From: Phycisphaerae bacterium
Lineage (GTDB): Bacteria; Planctomycetota; Phycisphaerae; SM23-33
Assembly (NCBI GenBank): GCA_030610965.1
Contig: JAUWQU010000289.1
Location: 1 to 5,807, forward strand
Direction of reading: 5' to 3'
Length of the DNA stretch: 5,807 nt
Below the pieces are notes generated by a model. The model saw only the letters and a list, made by a program, of their open reading frames with translations, was not told the origin of the DNA and did not search any database. A program made the position numbers and the translations under genes. This document shows positions 1 through 5,699 of this stretch, piece after piece (position 1 is the stretch's first letter; the number at the start of each line of letters is the position of its first letter).

Positions 1-628
1 TTTCGTGGGCCGTCGTGTTCAGCTTGGAGCGAAACTCAGCTAGTGAGGTGTGCCTACTACGCCCGTCTAGCGCCCATTGGCTAACCTTCAGCACGACGCA
101 CCTGGCGAAATCCTGGGCGGTGGTAGTTGGAAGCTCAGCCAAGGAAACCAGGGCCGTCGCGATAGCCTTCTTGATGAAGCGAGCGCGGATGTGAGTCAGG
201 TTCTTCATCTTCCGCTCGTCGTAGCAGTGCTCAAGCTCGCCCAGCGGCGTTCGATAGGTCAGACGTACAATCACATCCTCACACCATTGCTCCACAGCCC
301 TGCATTCACTCACGTCCAGCAGTGTCGTCTTCACCTTGGCAATGAAAACGGCCAGAGAGTTCAGATCGTTTCCTACCACCGGGCGGCCGAGACTCATGGC
401 CTCGACAACCGTGGTTCCCCCGCCCATGTACGGGTCCATCACCAGTTGGCCAGGCTTGCTGAACAGCCGAACCGCTGTCCTTGCGAACTCCGGCGAGAAT
501 CTGGCCGGATAGCGATAGTACCCATGCGTCAGACCCTCAACGCGGTCCTTGCAGCAAGCCGCCTCTGTCAATTCCTCCAGCAGCCCGCCGAACGGGCGAT
601 GGGATCCTTGGTCTAGGTTCTGGGGCAT
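1..628 (-). CDS. Amino-DNA methyltransferase (N4-cytosine/N6-adenine type), N-terminal 209 residues; cut by window edge
   Basis: The minus-strand frame is open from an ATG at 628-626 to base 1, giving 209 residues without a stop. Residues 38-51 (YRYPARFSPEFART) resemble the motif X region. Residues 63-77 (VMDPYMGGGTTVVEA) are an SAM-binding motif I of the DPFxGxGTT type. Residues 86-101 (GNDLNSLAVFIAKVKT) fit motif II. A helical stretch follows at about 135-190. The catalytic (D/S/N)PPY motif IV is not in view; in this arrangement (X-I-II first) it should lie further downstream, beyond the left edge. The protein should methylate an exocyclic amino group of adenine or cytosine using S-adenosylmethionine. 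The start is supported by AAAGGA (638-643) 9 nt upstream; an in-frame GTG eight codons earlier has no ribosome site. It lies 39 nt behind the HTH gene and is probably co-transcribed with it. Third positions are less GC-biased than in the rightward operon. Whether it belongs to a restriction-modification system or is an orphan enzyme cannot be seen. Confidence 0.88.
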   Translation of the reverse strand, partial: MPQNLDQGSHRPFGGLLEELTEAACCKDRVEGLTHGYYRYPARFSPEFARTAVRLFSKPGQLVMDPYMGGGTTVVEAMSLGRPVVGNDLNSLAVFIAKVKTTLLDVSECRAVEQWCEDVIVRLTYRTPLGELEHCYDERKMKNLTHIRARFIKKAIATALVSLAELPTTTAQDFARCVVLKVSQWALDGRSRHTSLAEFRSKLNTTAHE

Positions 629-667
629 GCCATCACGTCCTTTCAACTTCACCGGCGAGGGCGCAGT

Positions 668-874
668 TCACTTGCTTGGCTTGCGATGATGGGTTGGCAT
701 TGGGGTGCCGGCTTGCCTGTTCTTAACCCACGCGTCAATTTCGTCCTGGTCAAACCGCCAAGTTCGCCCAACCTTCTGGGCCGGCAGTTGGCCGCCCCTG
801 GCCATGCGGTAAATGGTGGAACGCCCCTTCTTCAGGTAACGTGCCAACTCCTCAAGCGTTAACCATGTGGCCAT
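668..874 (-). CDS. Small MerR-like/excisionase-family HTH DNA-binding protein (68 aa)
   Basis: This is a 68-residue single-domain DNA-binding protein of the HTH_17/excisionase type. Residues 6-14 (TLEELARYL) form the first helix and 17-25 (GRSTIYRMA) the recognition helix. Residues 31-42 (PAQKVGRTWRFD) form the wing, and 43-51 (QDEIDAWVK) the closing helix. The tail (52-68) is basic. Members act as excisionases, as phage or island regulators, or, like Streptomyces BldC (also 68 residues), as transcription factors that bind direct repeats head to tail. The chosen ATG at 874-872 puts the HTH six residues from the N-terminus, as is usual, and has AAGGG (878-882) just upstream with short spacing. 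A TTG at 904 would add ten residues but has no ribosome site. The gene heads a unit with the methyltransferase. Upstream lie a leftward promoter and five 10-bp repeats, which suggests autoregulation. There is no integrase in view, so an excisionase role is unsupported; a regulator is more likely. Confidence 0.88.
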   Translation of the reverse strand: MATWLTLEELARYLKKGRSTIYRMARGGQLPAQKVGRTWRFDQDEIDAWVKNRQAGTPMPTHHRKPSK

Positions 875-924
875 GATCCCTTCATCGGGTCGCTCGCCTG
901 GCAAGCATTAACGGTTCTGACCGC

Positions 925-936
925 TAGAGGCCTCTA
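925..936. promoter_or_regulatory. 12-bp perfect palindrome, candidate operator of the HTH/methyltransferase unit
   Basis: TAGAGGCCTCTA reads identically on both strands. It begins 6 bp past the leftward -10 box, so it covers the predicted transcription start. A dimeric repressor could bind there. A looser inverted repeat, CGGT-TCTG-ACCG, sits beside it at 912-923. The operator role is inferred from position only. Confidence 0.4.
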
Positions 937-940
937 CCAG

Positions 941-990
941 CCATTATAGACCATTAAAGAACATTTATGAACACTTATGACCATTTATTA
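941..990. repeat. Five tandem 10-bp direct repeats (consensus CCATTTATGA)
   Basis: Units start at 941, 951, 961, 971 and 981. They match the consensus CCATTTATGA at 7, 8, 9, 8 and 9 of ten positions. Cytosine at position 2 and A/T-rich positions 3-8 recur in each unit. The flanking decamers at 931 and 991 match poorly, so the array has five clear units. Ten base pairs is about one helical turn, so all units face the same side of the DNA. The array overlaps the leftward promoter and lies 67 bp upstream of the HTH start codon, as expected of a cooperative regulator site. Confidence 0.75.
943..971 (-). promoter_or_regulatory. Leftward sigma70-type promoter for the HTH/methyltransferase unit
   Basis: On the minus strand a perfect -10 box TATAAT (948-943) is preceded by TTCATA (971-966, four of six -35 positions) with an exact 17-bp spacer. 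Transcription should start near 936, giving a leader of about 60 nt before the HTH start codon. Both boxes lie inside the 10-bp direct-repeat array, so any protein bound to the repeats would compete with RNA polymerase. Confidence 0.6.
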
Positions 991-1010
991 ACAGTACGGG
1001 TGTGTTGGCA

Positions 1011-1029
1011 AAAGTGGCCAGGCCACTTT
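1011..1029. repeat. 19-bp inverted repeat (9-bp perfect arms, 1-bp centre)
   Basis: AAAGTGGCC and GGCCACTTT flank a single A at 1020 and are perfect complements. It lies 21 bp beyond the direct-repeat array, between the two divergent units. The length and odd centre suit an operator for a dimeric protein. A hairpin in RNA would lose its central few pairs to the loop. No U-run follows on either strand, so a terminator is unlikely. The binding protein is unknown. Confidence 0.6.
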
Positions 1030-1164
1030 GTCGTTATCGGCATATGCGTCTTGGGGTGATCGGCTGAAGAATTAGCCAGTCCACCCCCCGGCTGACGTGA
1101 CGTTGAAACCCGGCGAGAGCGGACAGATGGCGAATGAGCCGGTGAAGGGCTCTTGCCGACCCCG

Positions 1165-1188
1165 GGGGCCCGCAAAAAAGCGGGCTCC
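1165..1188. repeat. GC-rich hairpin with A6 loop
   Basis: GGGGCCCGC (1165-1173) pairs with GCGGGCTCC (1180-1188) through nine pairs including one G-U, closing a six-adenine loop. It is stable but has no downstream T-run on either strand, so it is not a standard intrinsic terminator. It sits just upstream of the candidate rightward promoter and may insulate the operon or act as a transcript structure. Confidence 0.45.
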
Positions 1189-1203
1189 GCATGCCATTGT
1201 CGC

Positions 1204-1232
1204 ATGACGATTGGCCGATAAAGGGGTAGAAT
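1204..1232 (+). promoter_or_regulatory. Candidate promoter of the rightward operon
   Basis: ATGACG (1204-1209, four of six -35 positions) and TAGAAT (1227-1232, five of six -10 positions) are separated by 17 bp. Transcription would start near 1239, about 70 nt before the first start codon. A perfect -35 hexamer TTGACA occurs at 1242-1247 but has no recognisable -10 box at the right distance. The operon could also use another sigma factor. Confidence 0.35.
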
Positions 1233-1298
1233 GTAAGTAGCTTGACAGTTACCGGGTTTGGTGCGCGCGGACGGGTTCGCGCGGGGCCAATCCGAACT

Positions 1299-1303
1299 GG
1301 AGG
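1299..1303 (+). promoter_or_regulatory. Shine-Dalgarno site fixing the start of the large membrane protein
   Basis: GGAGG lies 8 nt before the ATG at 1312. In-frame TTG (1258) and GTG (1261) codons further up have no such site, so translation most likely begins at 1312. Confidence 0.8.
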
Positions 1304-1311
1304 TTCGGCCT

Positions 1312-4300
1312 ATGACCACGCTACCGCGATATACGGGCACAGAGGACATCTTCCGGCAGTTGGAGGATGTTCGGGTGCGGCGATGGGCGCTTCGTTTGTC
1401 GGCCGGGCTGCTGGCGGCGGCGACGGTCGCGATGGCGTGCGTGCTGCTGGCGGCGCTGTCGCTTGGCTACTGGCCGGATCAGCCGCCGGCTTCGCTGCGA
1501 TGGGCGGTGCTGATTCTAACGGTGACGGCCCTGCTGACGGCCGCGGGCTGGTTCGTGCTGCGGGCCGCTCTCTGGCGGCTGAACCCCGCCCAGACCGCCC
1601 GGTTCATCGAGGCCAACCTGCCGGAACTTCGCAACGACCTCATCAACACCGTCCTCCTGTCCGACGACGAAAGCCAGACCAGCCCCGAGCTGGTCCAACT
1701 CGCCATCCGCGAGGCCGTGCTGCGGTCGCAGCGAATCGACGTGCGTAAGAGCGGCGCACGCCGGCCGCTGGCTCGCTGGGCCATTGCCGCCTTCATCGGG
1801 GCCTGCGCGGTGGCAGGGTTTGCCGCGTTCCAGCCGGGGCCTATGCGGCGCGGGCTCATGGCGGTGATCGTCCCCACGCGATATGTCGAGCGCGTCAACC
1901 GGATCGAGTTGCTGAGCATCGCCCCGGCCGACGGCGCGACGTGCTTCGTCGGCGAGCCGGTCAGCATCGTCGCCGCCATCCGCAACGAAAGCCACACCCC
2001 CTATCAAGCCGAGGTGATCTTCAGGGACCCCCCCGCCGCCAGGGCCTTGACGGCCTCCGAGGATTTCACGACGTTCGTGCTGGGGGGCCGGAAGTTCGAG
2101 CAGTCCTTCGAGTTCGCCGTGAAGATCGGCCAGTCGCGCTGGCCCACGGACAAGTCGTACTACAAGGTCAACGTGCTCCAGCGAGTCAAAATCGATGGGC
2201 TGGACCTCCACTACGAGTACCCGTCCTATACGGGGCTCAAATCGGTGACCGTACAGAACGCCCCCGGCGCCATCGAAGCGCCGATCGGCACGCTGGTGAC
2301 CGTAACGCTACGAACCGGCTCGCCGGTCAAGAGCGTCGTGCTCGAGCGCCAGGACGCCGCCCGAATGCCCATGACGCCCGGGCCGGACCGGATGTGCTTC
2401 GCGATCAACCTCGACGTGCTGGAAAGCGGCGCCTATCGTGTGGTCATCGAAGACACCCGCCAGCAGCTTCCCGACCCCGAGGCCGGCGGGGCCGACGGTT
2501 TCGCGCCGTCCGGCCCATCGGAACTGCGGGGCTACTTCCGCATCAACGCCCTGCCGGACGCGCCGCCGAAGATAGAGTTCGTAACGCCAAACCGCGACAC
2601 CGACCTGGCGCCAGGGGCAAAACTCGATACGCTCATCCGCGTCTTCGACAAGTACGGCCTGACCGATGCCAGGTTCTACGCCGGCAAGCAGGGCCAGGAG
2701 CCAAAGGAGGTCCACGGCTTCGAACTTAGGGTCCGGGGCAGAACCAAGTCCGACCTGCCCTACACGCTGGCGATGCCGGCCGGCACGGTCACCGACGACG
2801 TGATCGTCTACTACGCGACCGTAACCGACAACCGCAACCTGCCCAAGATTGCAGGCCCGCAGACCACGGCCTCGGGGCGGTTCAAGGTGACGATCCAGGA
2901 CGCCGCCGAAGTCGCGGCAGACAGGGCCAGGCGGTACGACGAATTGCGCGCCCGGCTGATGGCGATACTCAAGCGCCAGGAGACCGCCCACGTCGATACG
3001 GGCATATGCTGGAAGCATCATAGGCAACTGTCCGCCGTCCTCGCTACGGCCCAAGGCGTGCTGGGCGGGCAGAGGAAGATTCGCGAAGACCTGCTCGACC
3101 TGGCCAAAAAGTTCCCGTTCCCCAGGCAGATGGTCACCGTCCAGCAGGCGGTGGCGATGCTGGCCAACAACGAGGCCCGTCTGGCCATCGATCAGGCCGA
3201 CGTACTGGCCAAGCTCGCCGGCCTCGACGAGCGAGACAAGCCCTGCAAGTCGCTCATCTCGACGCAGGACCAGATCATCGACACGCTCCAGATGCTGCTG
3301 GCTATCATGCCCTCGCTCAACAACCGCGGCAAGGAGAAGGAAAAAGGCCCCAAGGCCGCCGACCTGCCGCCGGACACGCTGGCCAAGCTAAAGGCCCTCG
3401 ACGCGAAGTTGGCCGAGTTCCTCGAAGACCAGAAGAAGGTCATCGCCGCCAGCGAGCGGCTCAACAAGAAGCCCGTCGATAACCTGACGGCCGAGGACGA
3501 GAAACTGCTCCAGGACCTCATCGCAGTCGAGGACAAATGGGAAAAGTTCATGAACGAGACGTTCGCGGACTTCTCCCGGCTGGTCGAGCAGGACTTCGCC
3601 AACCCCTCGACTCTCAAGGAGCTTCTGGCCGTCAAGAGCGACATAACGATGGCCAAGGACGCGCTTTCCAAGAAGGCCATCGAGATCGCCACGGCCGCCG
3701 AGGACGGCGCGCTGGGCGGCGGCGAGGAGATCAAGGACAACATCGAGAAGTGGCTGCCCGACGAGCCCGACCGGATCAAGTGGGCGATGGAGTCCATGCC
3801 GGACGACCAGGGCAAGATCGAGGCCCCCGAGTTGCCCACGGAGATGGAGGACCTCGTCGGCGACCTGCTGGAACAGGAAGAGGAGATGTTCGACGAGATG
3901 GAGGATCTCAGCGCCCGGGCCGCGTTTAGCGGCTCCGACGGCATCGGCTGGGACGCCATGGACGGGCCTATCTCGAACATGGGCGCCCAGGGCGTCACGG
4001 GCAACCAACTCCCGAACAATAACGAGCTTCAGGGCCGGTCCGGCCAGGGGCGCTCGGGCAAGAGCAGCGGCGAGTTCGTCGGCGACTCCGCCGAGAACAA
4101 GGGCGGTCGCCGCACACCGACCCGCGTGACACCCGAGCCGTTCCAGACCGGCCAGGTCGACGACAAATCGACCGAGCCGCCCGGCGGGGCAACCGGCGGC
4201 GGAAAGCTCTCCGGCAGCGGCGCCGAGGGGCTCGAAGGCCCCGTCCCCCCAGAGATCAGCAAGGAACTGCCCCGCCTGGCCCAGAAGCAGGCCGCTCTGG

Positions 4301-4632
4301 TCAACAAGGCCGAGAGGCTCCGCGGGCAGTTCCAGGTAAACGACTACGCCGGATTCAAGTTCCTCCAGGCCATCACGCTGATGAGCCGCGTCCAGCGCGA
4401 CCTCGAAAAGGGCAGGTATCAGAACGTCCTTCGGGCCAGGAAGAAGACCCTCTCGGCCCTGACCCAGAGCAAGCTTCGCATAGGCCAGATCGACGTCGCC
4501 CAGGACACCTCGGCCGAGATGCCCAAGTACATCCGCGACGACATCGCCGACGCGATGAAGGGCAAGCTGCCCGCCGAGTTCCGCGACGTGCTCGAACAGT
4601 ATTACCGGCGCCTCAGCGAGGCAGGCAACTAG
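1312..4632 (+). CDS. Large membrane-anchored coiled-coil protein, DUF4175-like (1106 aa)
   Basis: Three hydrophobic segments (about residues 25-53, 62-85 and 154-174) anchor the N-terminus. A mostly beta, Ig-like region follows from about 195 to 528. It includes the YEYPSYTGL motif (301-309) followed by GAIEAPIGT (319-327), which I associate with planctomycete DUF4175-type proteins. From about 530 to 870 the chain is charged and helical, probably coiled coil, with a very acidic end (841-866). A Gly/Ser/Asn-rich linker (about 871-980) contains two QGRSG copies (907-916). A basic helical tail ends with LPAEFRDVLEQYYRRL (1086-1101). Most of the chain after TM3 should lie on the outer or periplasmic side. 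In planctomycetes such proteins often sit near MoxR ATPase, DUF58 and BatA-like genes, which suggests an envelope role, but their function is not established and those neighbours are not in this window. The two cysteine-cluster genes follow 8 nt downstream. The family call is from memory of sequence patterns; the membrane and coiled-coil architecture is seen directly. Confidence 0.8.
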   Translation: MTTLPRYTGTEDIFRQLEDVRVRRWALRLSAGLLAAATVAMACVLLAALSLGYWPDQPPASLRWAVLILTVTALLTAAGWFVLRAALWRLNPAQTARFIEANLPELRNDLINTVLLSDDESQTSPELVQLAIREAVLRSQRIDVRKSGARRPLARWAIAAFIGACAVAGFAAFQPGPMRRGLMAVIVPTRYVERVNRIELLSIAPADGATCFVGEPVSIVAAIRNESHTPYQAEVIFRDPPAARALTASEDFTTFVLGGRKFEQSFEFAVKIGQSRWPTDKSYYKVNVLQRVKIDGLDLHYEYPSYTGLKSVTVQNAPGAIEAPIGTLVTVTLRTGSPVKSVVLERQDAARMPMTPGPDRMCFAINLDVLESGAYRVVIEDTRQQLPDPEAGGADGFAPSGPSELRGYFRINALPDAPPKIEFVTPNRDTDLAPGAKLDTLIRVFDKYGLTDARFYAGKQGQEPKEVHGFELRVRGRTKSDLPYTLAMPAGTVTDDVIVYYATVTDNRNLPKIAGPQTTASGRFKVTIQDAAEVAADRARRYDELRARLMAILKRQETAHVDTGICWKHHRQLSAVLATAQGVLGGQRKIREDLLDLAKKFPFPRQMVTVQQAVAMLANNEARLAIDQADVLAKLAGLDERDKPCKSLISTQDQIIDTLQMLLAIMPSLNNRGKEKEKGPKAADLPPDTLAKLKALDAKLAEFLEDQKKVIAASERLNKKPVDNLTAEDEKLLQDLIAVEDKWEKFMNETFADFSRLVEQDFANPSTLKELLAVKSDITMAKDALSKKAIEIATAAEDGALGGGEEIKDNIEKWLPDEPDRIKWAMESMPDDQGKIEAPELPTEMEDLVGDLLEQEEEMFDEMEDLSARAAFSGSDGIGWDAMDGPISNMGAQGVTGNQLPNNNELQGRSGQGRSGKSSGEFVGDSAENKGGRRTPTRVTPEPFQTGQVDDKSTEPPGGATGGGKLSGSGAEGLEGPVPPEISKELPRLAQKQAALVNKAERLRGQFQVNDYAGFKFLQAITLMSRVQRDLEKGRYQNVLRARKKTLSALTQSKLRIGQIDVAQDTSAEMPKYIRDDIADAMKGKLPAEFRDVLEQYYRRLSEAGN

Positions 4633-4640
4633 GGGAGCAC

Positions 4641-5084
4641 ATGAGTTTCTTCGACCGCAAGGCCCCATGGTACGTATCCGGCCTGGCATTCGATTGCCAG
4701 GGCTGTGGCCGGTGCTGCGCGGGGCCCGAGGAGGGCTACGTCTGGCTGACCGACAAGGAGGCCGCCGCCATCGCCGAGTTCCTGGGCATCACCGATACCG
4801 AGATGCGCGACAAGCACGTGCGCCGCGTCGGCCAGCGGCTGAGCCTGCGGGAAAAAAAGCCCTCCCGCGATTGCGTCTTCCTCGAAGCCGACGACCAGGG
4901 CCATCGCAAGTGCAGCATATATTCCGTCAGGCCCATGCAGTGCCGCACCTGGCCGTACTGGCCACAAAACCTCACCTGGCCGGAGAGCTGGGTCGCGGCC
5001 GGGACGCGATGCCCAGGAGTCAACCGCGGCGACATGGTGACCTTCAACGAGATCGAGGCCCGACGCCTCGCGACCGATGAATGA
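4641..5084 (+). CDS. YkgJ-family cysteine-cluster protein 1 (putative Zn/Fe-chelating, 147 aa)
   Basis: This is a small soluble protein of the CxxCxxCC type (YkgJ family, putative zinc- or iron-chelating domain). Residues 19-26 read CQGCGRCC, giving Cys19, 22, 25 and 26. Further conserved cysteines are Cys78 (RDCVFL), Cys91 (KCSIYSVRP), Cys101 (QCRTWPYWP) and Cys124 (TRCPG). The segment from Cys91 to Trp107, with IYSVRPMQCRTWP, is the family signature. Eight cysteines could hold a metal or Fe-S centre; the family's ligand and reaction are not settled. There is no signal peptide or membrane segment. The start ATG has GGGGAG immediately upstream, 8 nt after the stop of the membrane-protein gene, so the two are almost certainly co-transcribed. 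Length is typical for the family. The product could maintain or modify the large protein, but that is only inferred from the operon. Confidence 0.9.
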   Translation: MSFFDRKAPWYVSGLAFDCQGCGRCCAGPEEGYVWLTDKEAAAIAEFLGITDTEMRDKHVRRVGQRLSLREKKPSRDCVFLEADDQGHRKCSIYSVRPMQCRTWPYWPQNLTWPESWVAAGTRCPGVNRGDMVTFNEIEARRLATDE

Positions 5085-5589
5085 CCCCCGCAACCGCCCC
5101 TGCGCCCCCAACCTCCCCGACGCCGTCGCACCCTGCGCCGCCGACGCCCCCGTCCTGACCGAACTGGCGCGAATCCTCCGCCAGGCCGACCAATCCGCCG
5201 ACGAGCGCCACTGGGCATGCCGGGCATGCGGCGAGTGCTGCCGGTTCGAGCAGTTCGGCCACAAACTCTACGTCACCGCGGGCGAGCTGGCTTATCTGAT
5301 CCGCCATGCCGCGCCTGCGGCCATGCCCGGGCAAGAAATCCGCAATGGATTTCGGGCGAAACCCGCGGACCTGTGCCCGTATCAGGACGGCGACCGCTGC
5401 CTCGCTCGCGACAGTCGGGCACTCGGCTGCCGCCTGTTCTTCTGCGACCCGGCGGCCACCGACTGGTTCAGCGACGTCTACGAAAACCTCCACCATCAAA
5501 TCAAACGACTGCACGCCGCCCACGGCCTGCCGTACGTCTACGCCGAACTGACAGCCGCCCTGGCCGAACTGGCCTCGCCCGGGCCGTGA
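5077..5589 (+). CDS. YkgJ-family cysteine-cluster protein 2 (putative Zn/Fe-chelating, 170 aa)
   Basis: This is a second protein with the CxxCGxCC signature: CRACGECC at residues 48-55 gives Cys48, 51, 54 and 55. Further cysteines are Cys100 (DLCPYQ), Cys108 (DRCLARDSR), Cys118 (LGCRLFFC) and Cys123. It resembles protein 1 in plan (paired N-terminal cysteine cluster, then C-x(7-12)-C, then an LGCR/QCR-type element), but it differs in spacing and has a 47-residue proline- and cysteine-containing N-terminal extension plus a helical C-terminus (about 132-167). Its ATG overlaps the previous gene by 8 nt and has no clear ribosome site, which implies translational coupling. No other ATG, GTG or TTG precedes the cluster in frame, so the start is fairly safe. 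It is probably a divergent relative rather than a recent duplicate. Metal binding is a family inference. Confidence 0.87.
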   Translation: MNDPRNRPCAPNLPDAVAPCAADAPVLTELARILRQADQSADERHWACRACGECCRFEQFGHKLYVTAGELAYLIRHAAPAAMPGQEIRNGFRAKPADLCPYQDGDRCLARDSRALGCRLFFCDPAATDWFSDVYENLHHQIKRLHAAHGLPYVYAELTAALAELASPGP

Positions 5590-5602
5590 ACAAACCGCTT
5601 TT

Positions 5603-5627
5603 GCCATGAGCAACATTTCTTCATGGC
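5603..5627. repeat. Inverted repeat just after the operon
   Basis: GCCATGA (5603-5609) and TCATGGC (5621-5627) are perfect 7-bp arms around an 11-nt loop, 13 nt after the last stop codon. As RNA the stem can extend by two G-U pairs and one A-U pair. No U-run follows, so it may protect the 3' end or act with Rho rather than terminate by itself. Confidence 0.45.
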
Positions 5628-5640
5628 GGATCATAACACA

Positions 5641-5669
5641 TTATACAACCATCATTTGATGGGGTATAA
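5641..5669. repeat. Two-tier stem-loop in the operon's downstream region
   Basis: An outer stem TTATAC/GTATAA (5641-5646 with 5664-5669) encloses an inner palindrome CCATCA/TGATGG (5649-5654 with 5657-5662), separated by a small AA/G internal loop. The whole 29-nt element ends two bases before the heptad repeats. It could be a 3'-end structure of the operon or part of a dispersed repeat. There is no T-run behind it on either strand. Confidence 0.5.
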
Positions 5670-5671
5670 GG

Positions 5672-5699
5672 CTTCAGACTTCAGGCTTCAGGCTTCAGG
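5672..5699. repeat. Four tandem CTTCAG(G/A) heptads
   Basis: The units start at 5672, 5679, 5686 and 5693. The first ends in A and the other three are identical CTTCAGG. From memory, heptads of this type recur in intergenic DNA of planctomycetes and some other phyla, often near S23-type four-helix-bundle genes. The stop codon of the truncated S23-like frame on the minus strand lies in the last unit. Confidence 0.85.

Larger units (their letters stand above)
875..1311. other. Divergent intergenic control region without a convincing gene
   Basis: This 437-bp gap separates the leftward HTH/methyltransferase unit from the rightward operon. Its HTH-proximal third is AT-rich and carries a promoter and direct repeats. 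The rest is GC-rich and carries a 19-bp inverted repeat, a hairpin and a weak rightward promoter. The only long frame across it (minus strand, 1349-975) resembles no family I recognise and runs through the promoter and repeat elements, so I treat the region as non-coding. Confidence 0.7.

Noticed and set aside
77..616. 179-codon plus-strand frame at the left end
   Set aside because: It is antisense to the methyltransferase, whose motifs X, I and II are clear on the minus strand.
890..916. Eight-codon leader peptide (ATG at 910 on the minus strand) ahead of the HTH gene
   Set aside because: It has no ribosome site and no pattern of regulatory codons or alternative hairpins.
941..990. Replication iterons or a CRISPR array
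   Set aside because: Units are only 10 bp with no spacers, and no Rep or Cas gene is present; overlap with a promoter favours a regulator site.
1242..1270. Perfect TTGACA at 1242-1247 as a promoter -35 box
   Set aside because: Only GC-only sequence stands where the -10 box should be, so it is not a convincing promoter on its own.
1258..1311. Upstream TTG/GTG starts of the large membrane protein
   Set aside because: They lack a ribosome site, and the 18 extra residues look like untranslated leader, while GGAGG sits 8 nt before the ATG at 1312.
975..1349. 124-codon minus-strand frame across the divergent gap
   Set aside because: It resembles no family, has no ribosome site I can see, and runs through the rightward operon's start, its promoter candidate and the inverted repeats.
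3388..4689. Long minus-strand frame of 433 codons opposite the large membrane protein
   Set aside because: It mirrors the strong third-position GC bias of the plus-strand gene; its composition is Leu/Gly/Val-rich with no domain pattern, which is typical of an antisense shadow.
5640..5645. TATAAT on the minus strand as a leftward promoter into the operon
   Set aside because: No acceptable -35 hexamer lies 16-18 bp away, and the hexamer is part of the AT-rich stem-loop.
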